A DNA stretch of 64,000 bases from Colwellia sp. (GTDB taxonomy: Bacteria > Pseudomonadota > Gammaproteobacteria > Enterobacterales > Alteromonadaceae): the NCBI GenBank assembly GCA_020630795.1, contig JAHDIK010000013.1:1-64000 (forward strand). Direction: 5' to 3'. The stretch's first letter is position 1, and each line of letters starts with the position of its first letter. Both the position numbers and the translations under genes were made by a program. Below the pieces are notes generated by a model, which was given only the letters and a program-made list of their open reading frames with translations, made no database searches and was not told the DNA's origin. Below are positions 1 through 10,636 of this stretch, piece by piece.

Positions 1-253
1 ATATCATTTATTTTTATAATTCTTTATATGTTATTTATTTATTAACTTATAATTATTTCACCTATTAATGTAATAGTGGCATGAAAAATAACTAAAAAAC
101 TGAATTTTACTACCTTGTAATGAACAAATGGCTGTTCTATAAAGAAGTAAGCTTAAAAAATGTTAATAGCATTATAAAAAGCTTACATAATTAAAAAAAC
201 ACATAAAAATTCAATAATAAGAATTTAGTTTTCAAAACTAGGAAGGGAAAAAT

Positions 254-2833
254 ATGTCTATTAAATTTAAAAGTGCTACCTTAGCCATTGCAGTTGGAAT
301 GGCACTAGGATCTGTGCCAGCGTTTGCTGCTGAAAGCGATGCTAACGCAACGGATCAAGAAGTTGAACGTATTGCTGTTGTTGGCTCTCGTGCGGCTCCT
401 CGATCTGTAGCCGACTCACCAGTACCCGTTGATATTGTTGGAGGTGATGAGCTTGGGAAAAATGCCTCAAGTGATATGCTTGATCAGCTACAAGCATCAG
501 TACCTTCTTTTAATGTTCGCCAACAACCTATTTCAGATGCGGCTTCATTTATACGACCTGTAAATTTACGTGGATTATCGTCAGACTCTACACTCATTTT
601 ATTAAATGGTAAGCGTCGTCATCGTGCTTCTGTAATTGCATTCCAAGGTGGGGGTGTTAATGATGGTGCTCAAGGGCCTGATATTTCAGTTATTCCTAGC
701 GTAGCGTTGAAGCAAGTCGAAGTGCTACGTGACGGTGCTGCAGCACAGTACGGCTCAGATGCAATTGCGGGTGTAATGAACTTTGTATTAAAAGATGCAT
801 CAGATGGTGGTTCTGTATCTGTTCGCCGTGGTGAATACTACGAAGGTGATGGTGGTTCTACGGTTATCGATGGTAACGTGGGTATGCCGTTTACAAAAGA
901 TGGTTTTGCTAACCTAAGTTTTCAATATAAAAATGCAGATGCGACAAGTCGAAGTGTTCAACGCCCCGATGCTCAAGGGCTAATTGATGCTGGAAATAAC
1001 CACGTAGCGAGCCCTGCAATGACTTGGGGTAACCCTGATATTGATGAAGACATCACATTGTTTGGTAATGTAGGTCTTGATTTAGGCGACGATAAAGAAT
1101 TCTACATGTTTGGTAACTATTCTGATCGTACGGCTACAGGTGGTTATTATTATCGTAATCCTCAAAATCGTGGCGGCGTATTTACTGATGGTAACGGTGA
1201 TTTATTAGTTGGTGCTATGGATGGAAATGCTGCTGATTGTCCTAATATTGCAATTACAGCCGCTGACGTTAGAAATCAGCAAAACTATATCGATGGTGTC
1301 GCTAATAACGATAATTGTTGGGCTTTCAATGAGTTGCTTCCTGGTGGTTATACACCGCAGTTTACAGGAGTTATTAATGATACGTCATTAACCATGGGAA
1401 CGCGTGGAGAAATTAAAGGCGGCTTCTTAAAAGAGTTTTACTATGATATCAGTGGCTCGGTAGGGCGAAATAAATCGAGTTATACACTAGCAAATACCGT
1501 TAATCCGTCTTTAGGAGCATTGAATGCCAACCAACCTAATAACGCTTTTGATGTAGGGGCTTATACTCAATTAGAAAAATCATTGAATGTTGATTTGACT
1601 AAAGGTATTGATATGGGTTTAGAGGATCTAGTTAATTTTGCTACTGGTTTTGAGTGGCGTCAAGAAAGCTTTGAGATTACGGCCGGCGAACAAGCGTCTT
1701 GGGAAGCTGGTCCTCTATCTACTCAAGGTTTTAGTGTTGGATCTCATGGTTTTGCTGGCTTTTCACCCGAATCACAAGGTATAAATAAGCGTCAAAGTAT
1801 CGCCGCTTACGTCGATGTAGAAGCATATCTAACAGAAGATTTCTTAGTTGGTGCAGCACTACGTTATGAAGATTTTTCTTCTTTTGGTAATTCGACCAAT
1901 TATAAATTGACAGCGCAATACACACTCAATGACGAAATTTCATTTAGAGCGTCTCACAGTACTGGTTTCCGAGCTCCAACAGTTGGTCAGGCTAATGTTG
2001 TAAACACGCAAACATCATTAGTTAACGGTGAGCTTGTCCAATCAGCAACGTTCCCTCCAACACACCCTGTTTCAGTGCAAAAAGGTGGTTTAGAACTTCA
2101 GCCAGAAGAGTCAACAAGTTATGCGTTAGGAATGGTTTATCAGAGTGGAGATTTCTTCCTGACGATTGACGCATATAATATTGAAGTTACCGATCGCGTA
2201 GCACAAACAGATAAGCTGGATATTTTACAAAGCGACGTTGATGCTTTACAAGGTAAGTACCCTAGTCCTGAGTTATTATTGGGAGGTAAAGTTACTTTCT
2301 TCGCTAATGACTTTGATACTAAAACTCAAGGTGTGGATATAGTAGCCAATTACGGAATGGAATTAATGGGGGGTGATAGTAAGTTTAGTTTAGCTTACAA
2401 TTACAACTCAACAGATGTTGAAGATGCTGGTGATTACACGTCTGGTTTTAAAGTTCGTCGTTTAGAAGAAGGTATCCCAGAGCATAGAGCTACATTAACG
2501 TTCGCCCAAAATTGGGAAAACGTGAGTATGTTTGTGCGCGGTAACTACTTTGGTGAATGGTTTGCAACACACGCAGATGAGCCTGATGAGTTTAGTTCGT
2601 ATGGTTGGTCAGAAACTGCAGGATCATCTTATACCGTTGATGCTCAAGTGAGTTACTTTGTAAATGATAGTTGGACAGTTTCTGCAGGTGCTAACAATAT
2701 CTTTGATAACGAAGCTCAAGAACTTCAAAAGAATGGCGGTGCGTATGGCGTAGTGAGTGCGAAGTACTACGAAAGTGGGCCATTTGATTACAATGGCGGT
2801 TTCTACTACGTGAAAGCTACTTACAACTTTTAA
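254..2833 (+). CDS. TonB-dependent outer-membrane receptor
   Basis: An 859-residue outer-membrane receptor that would import an unidentified ligand using TonB energy. Residues 1-25 form a signal peptide ending in VPAFA. A TonB-box-like stretch (VERIAVVGSR) follows, then a plug domain with the LRGL and LLNGKRRHRAS motifs and DGAAAQYGSDAIAGVMNFV. A long beta-barrel ends in aromatic YNF, as expected for outer-membrane insertion. There is no N-terminal STN signalling domain. A strong Shine-Dalgarno (AGGAAGGG) lies just before the ATG. The plug resembles that of the receptor at 53431-56313, so the two are paralogues. No transporter or catabolic gene is adjacent, so the substrate cannot be inferred. 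Family certain, ligand unknown. Confidence 0.93.
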   Translation: MSIKFKSATLAIAVGMALGSVPAFAAESDANATDQEVERIAVVGSRAAPRSVADSPVPVDIVGGDELGKNASSDMLDQLQASVPSFNVRQQPISDAASFIRPVNLRGLSSDSTLILLNGKRRHRASVIAFQGGGVNDGAQGPDISVIPSVALKQVEVLRDGAAAQYGSDAIAGVMNFVLKDASDGGSVSVRRGEYYEGDGGSTVIDGNVGMPFTKDGFANLSFQYKNADATSRSVQRPDAQGLIDAGNNHVASPAMTWGNPDIDEDITLFGNVGLDLGDDKEFYMFGNYSDRTATGGYYYRNPQNRGGVFTDGNGDLLVGAMDGNAADCPNIAITAADVRNQQNYIDGVANNDNCWAFNELLPGGYTPQFTGVINDTSLTMGTRGEIKGGFLKEFYYDISGSVGRNKSSYTLANTVNPSLGALNANQPNNAFDVGAYTQLEKSLNVDLTKGIDMGLEDLVNFATGFEWRQESFEITAGEQASWEAGPLSTQGFSVGSHGFAGFSPESQGINKRQSIAAYVDVEAYLTEDFLVGAALRYEDFSSFGNSTNYKLTAQYTLNDEISFRASHSTGFRAPTVGQANVVNTQTSLVNGELVQSATFPPTHPVSVQKGGLELQPEESTSYALGMVYQSGDFFLTIDAYNIEVTDRVAQTDKLDILQSDVDALQGKYPSPELLLGGKVTFFANDFDTKTQGVDIVANYGMELMGGDSKFSLAYNYNSTDVEDAGDYTSGFKVRRLEEGIPEHRATLTFAQNWENVSMFVRGNYFGEWFATHADEPDEFSSYGWSETAGSSYTVDAQVSYFVNDSWTVSAGANNIFDNEAQELQKNGGAYGVVSAKYYESGPFDYNGGFYYVKATYNF

Positions 2834-2877
2834 GTTAGCTTATTAGTTGCCTTGAGAAATTAAGGCAACCTTAGTAA

Positions 2878-2910
2878 ATAAAAGTCAGCTATTTCTTAGC
2901 TGACTTTTTT
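2878..2910. terminator. Hairpin terminator overlapping the 3' end of cca
   Basis: An 11-bp perfect stem, AAAGTCAGCTA (2881-2891) with TAGCTGACTTT (2897-2907), has a 5-nt loop and a T-run on the plus strand. It would stop transcription from the TonB receptor. The left arm lies over the cca stop codon, so the same bases encode the last residues of cca. A second, weaker hairpin (GTTGCCTT/AAGGCAAC) is at 2846-2869. Confidence 0.8.
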
Positions 2911-4163
2911 ATTGTTTCAATAACTCTAATACGTTCTTTATCAATAGCGTTTTTAATATCTATGCCTTTTAAGCCTAATTCTACAAAGGGTTTCGCGTTT
3001 ACTTCACGTGTTTTACTAGCGATGGTTCTAAGGTAGTCTGCTTGCGGATATTCATTATCTTCAAATCCAGTTCTGCCTCTCATGTCTGCAGTACACGCTA
3101 AAAGAAAGTTTTCGAATATTTCAGGCTTTCGCCACAAATCTAAAGCGTTTAATACTTTTAAAATGGTGCTAGGCTTTAATTCAAACGCGGTATGACAATG
3201 CAAATGAAACTCACATACTTTTAATGAAAGTTGCTCGTAGCTTGTCGGCACTTTTAAACGCTTACATACGTTTTTGACTAACGGTAGGCCTGACTTTTCA
3301 TGCCCGTGATGTTTTGGCCATTTATCTTTAGGTGATAAAGCTTTGCCTAGATCGTGTAGCAGGGCTGCAAAACGAACTTCATTGTTTGTTGATAACTTAA
3401 CGGCTTGTTGTAATACCAACATAGTATGAACACCAGAGCATATTTCTGGATGCCACTGTGCGGGATTAGGTATACCCCAAAGTGTATCTAATTCAGGCAA
3501 TAAAACCTTTAGCGCACCACAACTGCGTAATGTTTCAAAAAAAACGTTGGGGTGTTCACATGCGAGGCTTTTATCTAATTCAATAAAAACGCGCTCAGCG
3601 CTTAACGCTTGTAGTTCTTGGTTACGAGTAATTTCAGCCATTAATTCTAGGGTTTCAGGCGCTACAGTAAAACCATAGGAGTGATAGCGTGCTGCGAAAC
3701 GTGCCACTCTCAATACACGTAGCGGATCTTCTACAAATGCGTCAGAAACATGCCTGAGTACTTTATTTTTAATATCATCTTGACCATTGTATGGGTCGAT
3801 AATCGTACCGTCAGGCTTTAATGCCATAGCATTTACTGTTAAATCTCTTCTTAGTAGATCCTCTTCAATAGTTACCGATTCTGACGCGTCGCATGTGAAG
3901 CCTGTATATCCGGAATCTATTTTCTTTTCTATTCTGGCGAGGGCGTATTCTTCTTTGGTATGAGGGTGGAGGAATACAGGGAAGTCTTTACCAACTTGTG
4001 TAAAACCTAGAGATAACATTTCGTCTACACTTGAGCCAACTACAACAAAATCACGATCTGTAATAGACCTTTGCAGTAATTTATCCCTTACGGCGCCACC
4101 AACTAAATAGCTGGTAATTTGGTCGGCAGGGTTTGGTGGTATAGATGTTGTAAAGTTAGGCAT
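2889..4163 (-). CDS. cca: CCA-adding tRNA nucleotidyltransferase with HD domain
   Basis: Adds or repairs the 3' CCA end of tRNAs. The 424 residues match the long, multifunctional enterobacterial type (about 410). The nucleotidyltransferase head shows GGAVRD (22-27), the metal-binding D-R-D (36-38), and RRDLTVNAMAL followed by the RVARFAARY neck. The C-terminal half carries an HD phosphohydrolase signature (LLHDLGK followed by HHGHEKSG), associated in this family with 2',3'-cyclic phosphodiesterase and phosphatase activities. No strong Shine-Dalgarno is visible before the ATG. In E. coli cca lies beside ygiM; here ygiM is 11 kb away, with the leu operon and surface genes between. Confidence 0.95.
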   Translation of the reverse strand: MPNFTTSIPPNPADQITSYLVGGAVRDKLLQRSITDRDFVVVGSSVDEMLSLGFTQVGKDFPVFLHPHTKEEYALARIEKKIDSGYTGFTCDASESVTIEEDLLRRDLTVNAMALKPDGTIIDPYNGQDDIKNKVLRHVSDAFVEDPLRVLRVARFAARYHSYGFTVAPETLELMAEITRNQELQALSAERVFIELDKSLACEHPNVFFETLRSCGALKVLLPELDTLWGIPNPAQWHPEICSGVHTMLVLQQAVKLSTNNEVRFAALLHDLGKALSPKDKWPKHHGHEKSGLPLVKNVCKRLKVPTSYEQLSLKVCEFHLHCHTAFELKPSTILKVLNALDLWRKPEIFENFLLACTADMRGRTGFEDNEYPQADYLRTIASKTREVNAKPFVELGLKGIDIKNAIDKERIRVIETIKKSAKK

Positions 4164-4279
4164 AAATCTAAGTATTCTTTGTTAAATTCGTATTTAGTTT
4201 ACCATAAAATATGGCATGTTTTGACTTATGGCTAGCTTCGGGTTAATTTCAGAGCGTTGATTTATTTTGAAGTTTTAGT

Positions 4280-5911
4280 ATGTATACAGCGTATTTCGGA
4301 TTAAAAGAAAAACCCTTCTCTATAGCGCCCGACCCACAATACTTATTTATGAGTGATCGTCATCGAGAAGCTCTCGCTCATCTAACATATGGGCTGGGAG
4401 ATGCGGGTGGTTTTGTTTTATTAACAGGAGAAGTTGGAACTGGAAAAACAACAGTAAGCCGTTGTTTAATGGAACGGTTACCCGAAAACACACAAGCGGC
4501 TTTTATTTTAAATCCCACGTTGTCTAGTCACGAACTATTAGCGACTATTTGCGATGAACTTAAAATAAGATATCGAAAAACAGGCGCAACGCTTAAAACC
4601 CTAACAGATAAGATTCAAGACAAGTTACTGAAAAATCATAAAGAAGGAGTTAATACCCTTTTAATTATTGATGAAGCTCAGCATTTACAGCCTGAAGTGC
4701 TTGAACAGTTAAGATTATTAACCAACTTAGAAACCAACACCAAAAAGTTGCTACAGGTTATTTTAATTGGGCAACCTGAGTTACAAACGTTGCTAAAACG
4801 AAGAGATTTACGACAGTTAGCTCAGCGTATTACGGCTCGTTACCATCTTATGCCTTTAAATCGCGAAGAGGTTGCACAGTACATAAAACACCGCTTGTCA
4901 ATAGCAGAATGTATTAGAGCGGTTTTTTCTAAAAGTGCGATGAATACAATTCACGATATTTGTGGTGGTATTCCCCGATTAATCAATTTAGTTTGTGAGC
5001 GAGCGTTGTTAAACGCATACAGCAGTAATGTAGCGACTGTTGATAAAAAAATTGTATTGATTTCCGCTCGGGAAGCGCTTGGTGACGAATATCAAGTACA
5101 TTACTGGTGGCAGCATCGGTCTATCAAATGGCTTTGTGGATTGTTATTGGTGAGTGCTGTCGCGGCTGGCGCATACTTTACCGGTAGTAATAAAGAGAAT
5201 ATTAGTTTTTTTGAAGAAAAGCCTAAAAATGAGACTTCGAAAGCTTCTGTAAAGCCTGTTACGAAAGTAGTGGTAGAAAAGACTAATAATAGTGAAACTC
5301 TTACCGAATATGAAGCAGCCGAACATGTAGCCGTCGAACAAGAAACAGCCGAACAAGAAACTGTAGAGCCTGCTCCGAAAGAAGAAACAATTGATGAAAA
5401 TCCTACACCAAAAATAATTGAAGAAAAAACTCAAGAAGTTGTAAAAAACGAACCTGAAGCAGAAACAAAAAACGATGTTAGTGTTGCCAACGAAGAAGTA
5501 ACAAACCAACAAGTTAACACTGTTGTTGCAGCTAAAAAGGTACAGCAACCTAAGAAATTAAGTGTTGAGAATGTTGAAGGCGTGTCTAGTGAGCTACTAG
5601 ACAAGTTTAAAAAAGCACTAAATGAAGTGGATACTATGAGTGATACTGAAGAATTGAGTTCTTCTACATCTGAAGATATTTCTCCAATAGAAAAGATGCC
5701 TACATGGGTGCAAAACGGCGTACCAAAACTACAGTTTGAACAGCATATATATGCTAGTGATGGGCAAGGTTGGGTTAAGGTGAATGGAAGAGATCGATAC
5801 GAAGGAGATAATATCGCTAGAGAGTTGATTCTTGTTCGAATTCTCCCTCAAAAAGTTGTATTAAACTTTCGAGGGGAGAAGTTTAGTATGCCCGCATTAT
5901 CTTCTTGGTAG
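4280..5911 (+). CDS. GspA/ExeA-type ATPase fused to a GspB-like C-terminal domain
   Basis: An inner-membrane ATPase of the ExeA/MshM family. It begins with the family's typical N-terminus (YFGLKEKPFSIAPDP). Walker A is GEVGTGKTT (50-58) and Walker B LLIIDEAQ (127-134). A single transmembrane helix lies at about 284-302, followed by a long, low-complexity Glu/Val/Lys stretch that probably spans the periplasm. The last about 70 residues (471-543, with WVQNGVPKLQF, HIYAS and GWVKVNGRDRYEGD) resemble the C-terminal domain of GspB/ExeB. In Aeromonas ExeA and ExeB are separate proteins that together help the type II secretin assemble across peptidoglycan; here both appear in one chain. No other gsp genes are nearby. 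The GspB assignment is from pattern memory. Confidence 0.82.
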   Translation: MYTAYFGLKEKPFSIAPDPQYLFMSDRHREALAHLTYGLGDAGGFVLLTGEVGTGKTTVSRCLMERLPENTQAAFILNPTLSSHELLATICDELKIRYRKTGATLKTLTDKIQDKLLKNHKEGVNTLLIIDEAQHLQPEVLEQLRLLTNLETNTKKLLQVILIGQPELQTLLKRRDLRQLAQRITARYHLMPLNREEVAQYIKHRLSIAECIRAVFSKSAMNTIHDICGGIPRLINLVCERALLNAYSSNVATVDKKIVLISAREALGDEYQVHYWWQHRSIKWLCGLLLVSAVAAGAYFTGSNKENISFFEEKPKNETSKASVKPVTKVVVEKTNNSETLTEYEAAEHVAVEQETAEQETVEPAPKEETIDENPTPKIIEEKTQEVVKNEPEAETKNDVSVANEEVTNQQVNTVVAAKKVQQPKKLSVENVEGVSSELLDKFKKALNEVDTMSDTEELSSSTSEDISPIEKMPTWVQNGVPKLQFEQHIYASDGQGWVKVNGRDRYEGDNIARELILVRILPQKVVLNFRGEKFSMPALSSW

Positions 5912-5918
5912 TGCTTAG

Positions 5919-7148
5919 CTAGTCAACAAAAGCACTTTTGAAAAACTTAAGTAAATCTAAATTAAATTCTTCCGGCTTAATACAGCTTTCAATTTGATCG
6001 TTGTATTTGGCTTTGCTTAGGTCAATTTCTTCCATTGCAATAACTTGGCTCAGCCTAGCGTTATAAAAAACACGAACAAAAGGCTTTAAGGGTTTGCTTT
6101 TGTTGAGTTGGCTAATTAACCCTATTTTCCCACTGGCTAGTTTTACTAAAGTTCCTACAGGGTAAATACCTAAGCATTGAATAAACTGTTCAACTAACTC
6201 AGCGTCATAACTTGTAGGTGACTCACTAATGAGTATTTTAAAGGCTTTTATAGGGTGCATACCTGCCTTGTAAACACGTTCAGCAGTCATAGCGTCGTAA
6301 CTATCTACTATTGCTATCATTCGCCCATATTGTGATATTTTTTCGCTAGAAAGCTGATTAGGGTAGCCCTTACCATCAATACGTTCATGATGCTCGCTTA
6401 CTACTTTCATCACAATATCAGGAATATTTGGTGTTTCTTTTAATGCTTCAACGCCAAAATTTACATGCATTTTCATCACTGTGTATTCTTCGTCAGTAAA
6501 GCGCCCAGGTTTATTGAGCACTTTATCTGGGATACGAACTTTACCAATGTCATGTAAAAAAGCGCCGAGCGCTAAGTCTTCCATAACGTTACGTTCAATA
6601 CCCAAGTGTTTACAAAAAATCGTCATCAATATTGATACGTTAAGCGAGTGTTCGACAAGGTAGTCATCTTTTATACGTAAACGAGACATGCACGATAACG
6701 CGTCTTGATTTCTAAAAATAGAATCAACAATAGCGTTAGTGCTTTCTTGAACGGCCTCAGTATCAATAACTTTATTAGATGTTATATCGTGTAATATTTT
6801 TTTCTGGAGAACTTTGGCGTTGTTATATAACTTATTGGCCTTTTTCATTTCACTATCAAGTGAAACTTTTGGTTCTTTGTTATCCGGTATTTCTGGCTCT
6901 TCTACAGTAGGCGTAACGTCTGTTGGTTCATTGGATTTGGTGCGAGAAGGATCGATAATGACATGCGTAACATTAGATTTTCGTAATTGAGTTATATTCG
7001 CTTCCTTTAAAATATAACCTTCAGATTTGATGCCAACGCCTTTTTTTTTGGTAATAAGCGAAAGTACATACATACCAATTTTTAGTTCACTTAATGTGAT
7101 TTTTTTCGAAGTTTCAGATTCTTTATTATTTGTTTTTGATACTGACAT
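5919..7148 (-). CDS. HD-GYP cyclic-di-GMP phosphodiesterase with DUF3391-type N-terminus
   Basis: A soluble 409-residue protein. The N-terminal segment (about 18-70, KITLSELKIGMYVLSL) looks like the DUF3391 domain that often precedes HD-GYP. The HD-GYP domain has H167, the H199-D200 pair in FLHDIGKVRIPDKVLNKPG, H253-H254 and the complete GYP triplet (261-263) in the sequence IDGKGYP. All key residues are present, so hydrolysis of cyclic di-GMP is expected. The stop lies 7 bases from the stop of the convergent GspAB-like gene. No sensory domain is visible. Confidence 0.9.
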   Translation of the reverse strand: MSVSKTNNKESETSKKITLSELKIGMYVLSLITKKKGVGIKSEGYILKEANITQLRKSNVTHVIIDPSRTKSNEPTDVTPTVEEPEIPDNKEPKVSLDSEMKKANKLYNNAKVLQKKILHDITSNKVIDTEAVQESTNAIVDSIFRNQDALSCMSRLRIKDDYLVEHSLNVSILMTIFCKHLGIERNVMEDLALGAFLHDIGKVRIPDKVLNKPGRFTDEEYTVMKMHVNFGVEALKETPNIPDIVMKVVSEHHERIDGKGYPNQLSSEKISQYGRMIAIVDSYDAMTAERVYKAGMHPIKAFKILISESPTSYDAELVEQFIQCLGIYPVGTLVKLASGKIGLISQLNKSKPLKPFVRVFYNARLSQVIAMEEIDLSKAKYNDQIESCIKPEEFNLDLLKFFKSAFVD

Positions 7149-7321
7149 TTATAATTCACTATTGTTGTTACGCGAAACAAGTTTCCATGTTTATTTACCC
7201 TTACTCAAAGTAGGGTATTACTTTAAATTATAGACAGAATTTACGGTGTTGCCACGAGAATATTTCGTGTTTTTCCAGACTTTCTTAGTATAAGTATATG
7301 GTAAGTTATTCATGTATAGAT

Positions 7322-7350
7322 ATAAAAAAGGGTAACCTAAGTTACCCTTT
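7322..7350 (-). terminator. Terminator of the leu operon
   Basis: A 10-bp perfect stem, AAAGGGTAAC (7327-7336) with GTTACCCTTT (7341-7350), and a CTAA loop. Read on the minus strand it is followed by a run of T, directly after leuD. Nearly the same stem recurs at 33283-33311 beyond tolC. Confidence 0.85.
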
Positions 7351-7367
7351 GTGACTAAATTTATGTG

Positions 7368-7964
7368 TTACGCCCAACTAGGTCGTTTAGCCTCATAGGC
7401 TTCAATTAAATCAATTTTGTTTAATGTCCAGCCTACGCTATCTACCCCTTCTGCCAAGCAATATTTGTGAAAATCGTTAAGTGGAAAACTAAATGTTAAG
7501 TCACCACATGATACCGTTTGAGTAGGTAAATCAACTGTAATGCTAATGTCGCTCTTTGAAGACGCTTCAAATAGCTGCTGCACTTCATCATCTGTTAGTT
7601 TTACAGGAACAATACCTATGTTTATACAGTTACCGTAGAAAATATCAGCGAAGCTTGGCGCGATTATTACAGTAAAACCGAATTCTTGAAGTGCCCACGG
7701 AGCATGCTCTCGGCTTGAACCGCAGCCAAAGTTTTCGCGTGTTAGTAAAATCGTTGCGCCTTGGTATTGAGGGTAGTTTAATACAAACTCTGGGTTGTCT
7801 TGTGTACCTTCAAAGTCTAAGTAGCGCCAGTCATGAAACAAGTGTTGTCCAAAACCTACGCGTTCAGTTTTTTGTAAAAACTGCTTAGGAATAATTTGGT
7901 CAGTGTCAACGTTAGCAAAATCTAACGGAGCAACTAACCCTGTGTGAGTAGTAAATTTTTCCAT
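7368..7964 (-). CDS. leuD: 3-isopropylmalate dehydratase small subunit
   Basis: The small (swivel-domain) subunit of isopropylmalate isomerase, which with LeuC converts 2-isopropylmalate to 3-isopropylmalate in leucine synthesis. The 198 residues match the bacterial LeuD length. Diagnostic stretches are [13 protein letters not shown] near the N-terminus and [15 protein letters not shown], the aconitase-family swivel signature. It is the last gene of leuABCD, starting 11 bases after leuC and followed by a strong terminator. Confidence 0.98.
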   Translation of the reverse strand: MEKFTTHTGLVAPLDFANVDTDQIIPKQFLQKTERVGFGQHLFHDWRYLDFEGTQDNPEFVLNYPQYQGATILLTRENFGCGSSREHAPWALQEFGFTVIIAPSFADIFYGNCINIGIVPVKLTDDEVQQLFEASSKSDISITVDLPTQTVSCGDLTFSFPLNDFHKYCLAEGVDSVGWTLNKIDLIEAYEAKRPSWA

Positions 7965-7975
7965 GGTTACATCTC

Positions 7976-9397
7976 CTATGCGTTAGATTTAGCGTTTAAG
8001 TCAACAAAGCGTGCTTCAATTGCTGCCGCTGCAGCAACTTCAGGGCTTACTAAGTGTGTACGACTACCGCGACCTTGACGGCCTTCGAAGTTTCGGTTTG
8101 ATGTAGAGGCACAACGGTCGCCTTCTTCTAAGCGGTCATCGTTCATGCCTAAACACATTGAACAACCCGGTAAACGCCATTCAAAGCCAGCGTCTATAAA
8201 TATTTGTGATAAACCTTCTTCTTCCGCTTGTGTTTTTACACGGTAAGATCCCGGAACTACGATGGCGTCTACATCTTTTGAAACTGTTTTACCTTGTTTA
8301 GCATAGTCGCTAACAACGCTCGCCGCAGCACGTAAATCTTCAATTCTAGAGTTAGTACAAGAACCAATAAATACTTTATTAACCGGCACTTCAGTTAATT
8401 TAGTGCCTGCTGTTAGCCCCATGTACTCTAATGCTTTAACACAAGACTCTTTCTCAACAGGGTCTGAAAAATCGTCAGGAGAAGGTACAACAGAGTCTAT
8501 CGAGGTTACTTGACCTGGTGTTGTTCCCCATGTCATTTGCGCTTTGATGTCTTCACCTTTAAGTGTTAACACTTCGTCAAACGTTGCGCCATCATCTGTT
8601 TTTAATGTTTTCCATTGTGCAACAGCTGCATCCCAGTCGTCTAATTTAGGCGCGTATTCTTTGTGTTGTAGGTAATCAAACGTTGTTTGGTCTGGTGCAA
8701 CTAAACCAGCTTTAGCACCAAACTCTATACTCATGTTACAAATGGTCATGCGTTCTTCCATGGTTAACGCTTCAATAGCTTCACCACAATATTCAACAAC
8801 AAAACCTGTTGCGCCAGCGCTACCTGTTTTACCGATAATCGCTAAAATAATATCTTTAGCGCTAATGCCTGTGCCAACTTTACCCGTAACTTCAATCTTC
8901 ATGGTTTTAGCTTTGTTTTGGCGCAACGTTTGTGTTGCAAGTACATGCTCAACTTCGGATGTACCAATACCAAATGCTAATGCACCAAATGCACCATGTG
9001 TAGCTGTATGAGAGTCACCACATACGATAATTTGACCTGGTTGAGTAATACCTAATTCAGGTCCCATTACGTGAACAATACCTTGGTTTTTGTGGCCCAT
9101 GCCAAACAATTTGATACCAAACTCTTCACAGTTCTTTTCTAGTGTACGAAGCTGATTTGCAGCGCCTTCACCAGCAGCATCTATTTCAACTGAACGTGTT
9201 GAAATATTATGATCCATTGTCGCAATAGTTTGCGCTGGTTTACGAACAGGGCGATTGTGAAACTTTAAGTTTGCAAATGCCTGTGGAGATGTCACTTCAT
9301 GTATTAAGTGACGATCAACATACAATAAAGGTGTTTCACCTTCTTTTTCTTCAACTAAATGCTGTTGGTATAATTTTTCGTATAAGGTAGTAGCCAT
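7976..9397 (-). CDS. leuC: 3-isopropylmalate dehydratase large subunit
   Basis: The 4Fe-4S-containing large subunit of isopropylmalate isomerase (473 residues, normal length). Cluster ligands are visible as the cysteine in [12 protein letters not shown] and the pair in [27 protein letters not shown] and [20 protein letters not shown] are further aconitase-family hallmarks. It lies 67 bases downstream of leuB and 11 upstream of leuD, consistent with one transcript from the attenuated leu promoter. Confidence 0.98.
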   Translation of the reverse strand: MATTLYEKLYQQHLVEEKEGETPLLYVDRHLIHEVTSPQAFANLKFHNRPVRKPAQTIATMDHNISTRSVEIDAAGEGAANQLRTLEKNCEEFGIKLFGMGHKNQGIVHVMGPELGITQPGQIIVCGDSHTATHGAFGALAFGIGTSEVEHVLATQTLRQNKAKTMKIEVTGKVGTGISAKDIILAIIGKTGSAGATGFVVEYCGEAIEALTMEERMTICNMSIEFGAKAGLVAPDQTTFDYLQHKEYAPKLDDWDAAVAQWKTLKTDDGATFDEVLTLKGEDIKAQMTWGTTPGQVTSIDSVVPSPDDFSDPVEKESCVKALEYMGLTAGTKLTEVPVNKVFIGSCTNSRIEDLRAAASVVSDYAKQGKTVSKDVDAIVVPGSYRVKTQAEEEGLSQIFIDAGFEWRLPGCSMCLGMNDDRLEEGDRCASTSNRNFEGRQGRGSRTHLVSPEVAAAAAIEARFVDLNAKSNA

Positions 9398-9464
9398 TAT
9401 TTAATCCTTACTATCTAATCTCACCGTGGAGTCTTGCCACACGATGATTTTAATCTGTTGAGTA

Positions 9465-10574
<1,110 letters not shown>

Positions 10575-10636
10575 CTATTCGTTCATTCGTATGGCGTTTC
10601 TACTTATTGGTGAAAAGCCAACGGTTGTTTTCGTTG

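Noticed and set aside
1-253. Operator or small gene upstream of the first TonB receptor
   Set aside because: The stretch is AT-rich. I saw no convincing Fur-type box, inverted repeat or ORF, though a promoter must lie here or close by.
5144-5548. 134-codon minus-strand ORF rich in Phe, Cys and Tyr
   Set aside because: It is the antisense of the Glu/Val-rich linker of the GspAB-like gene, and its composition follows from that.
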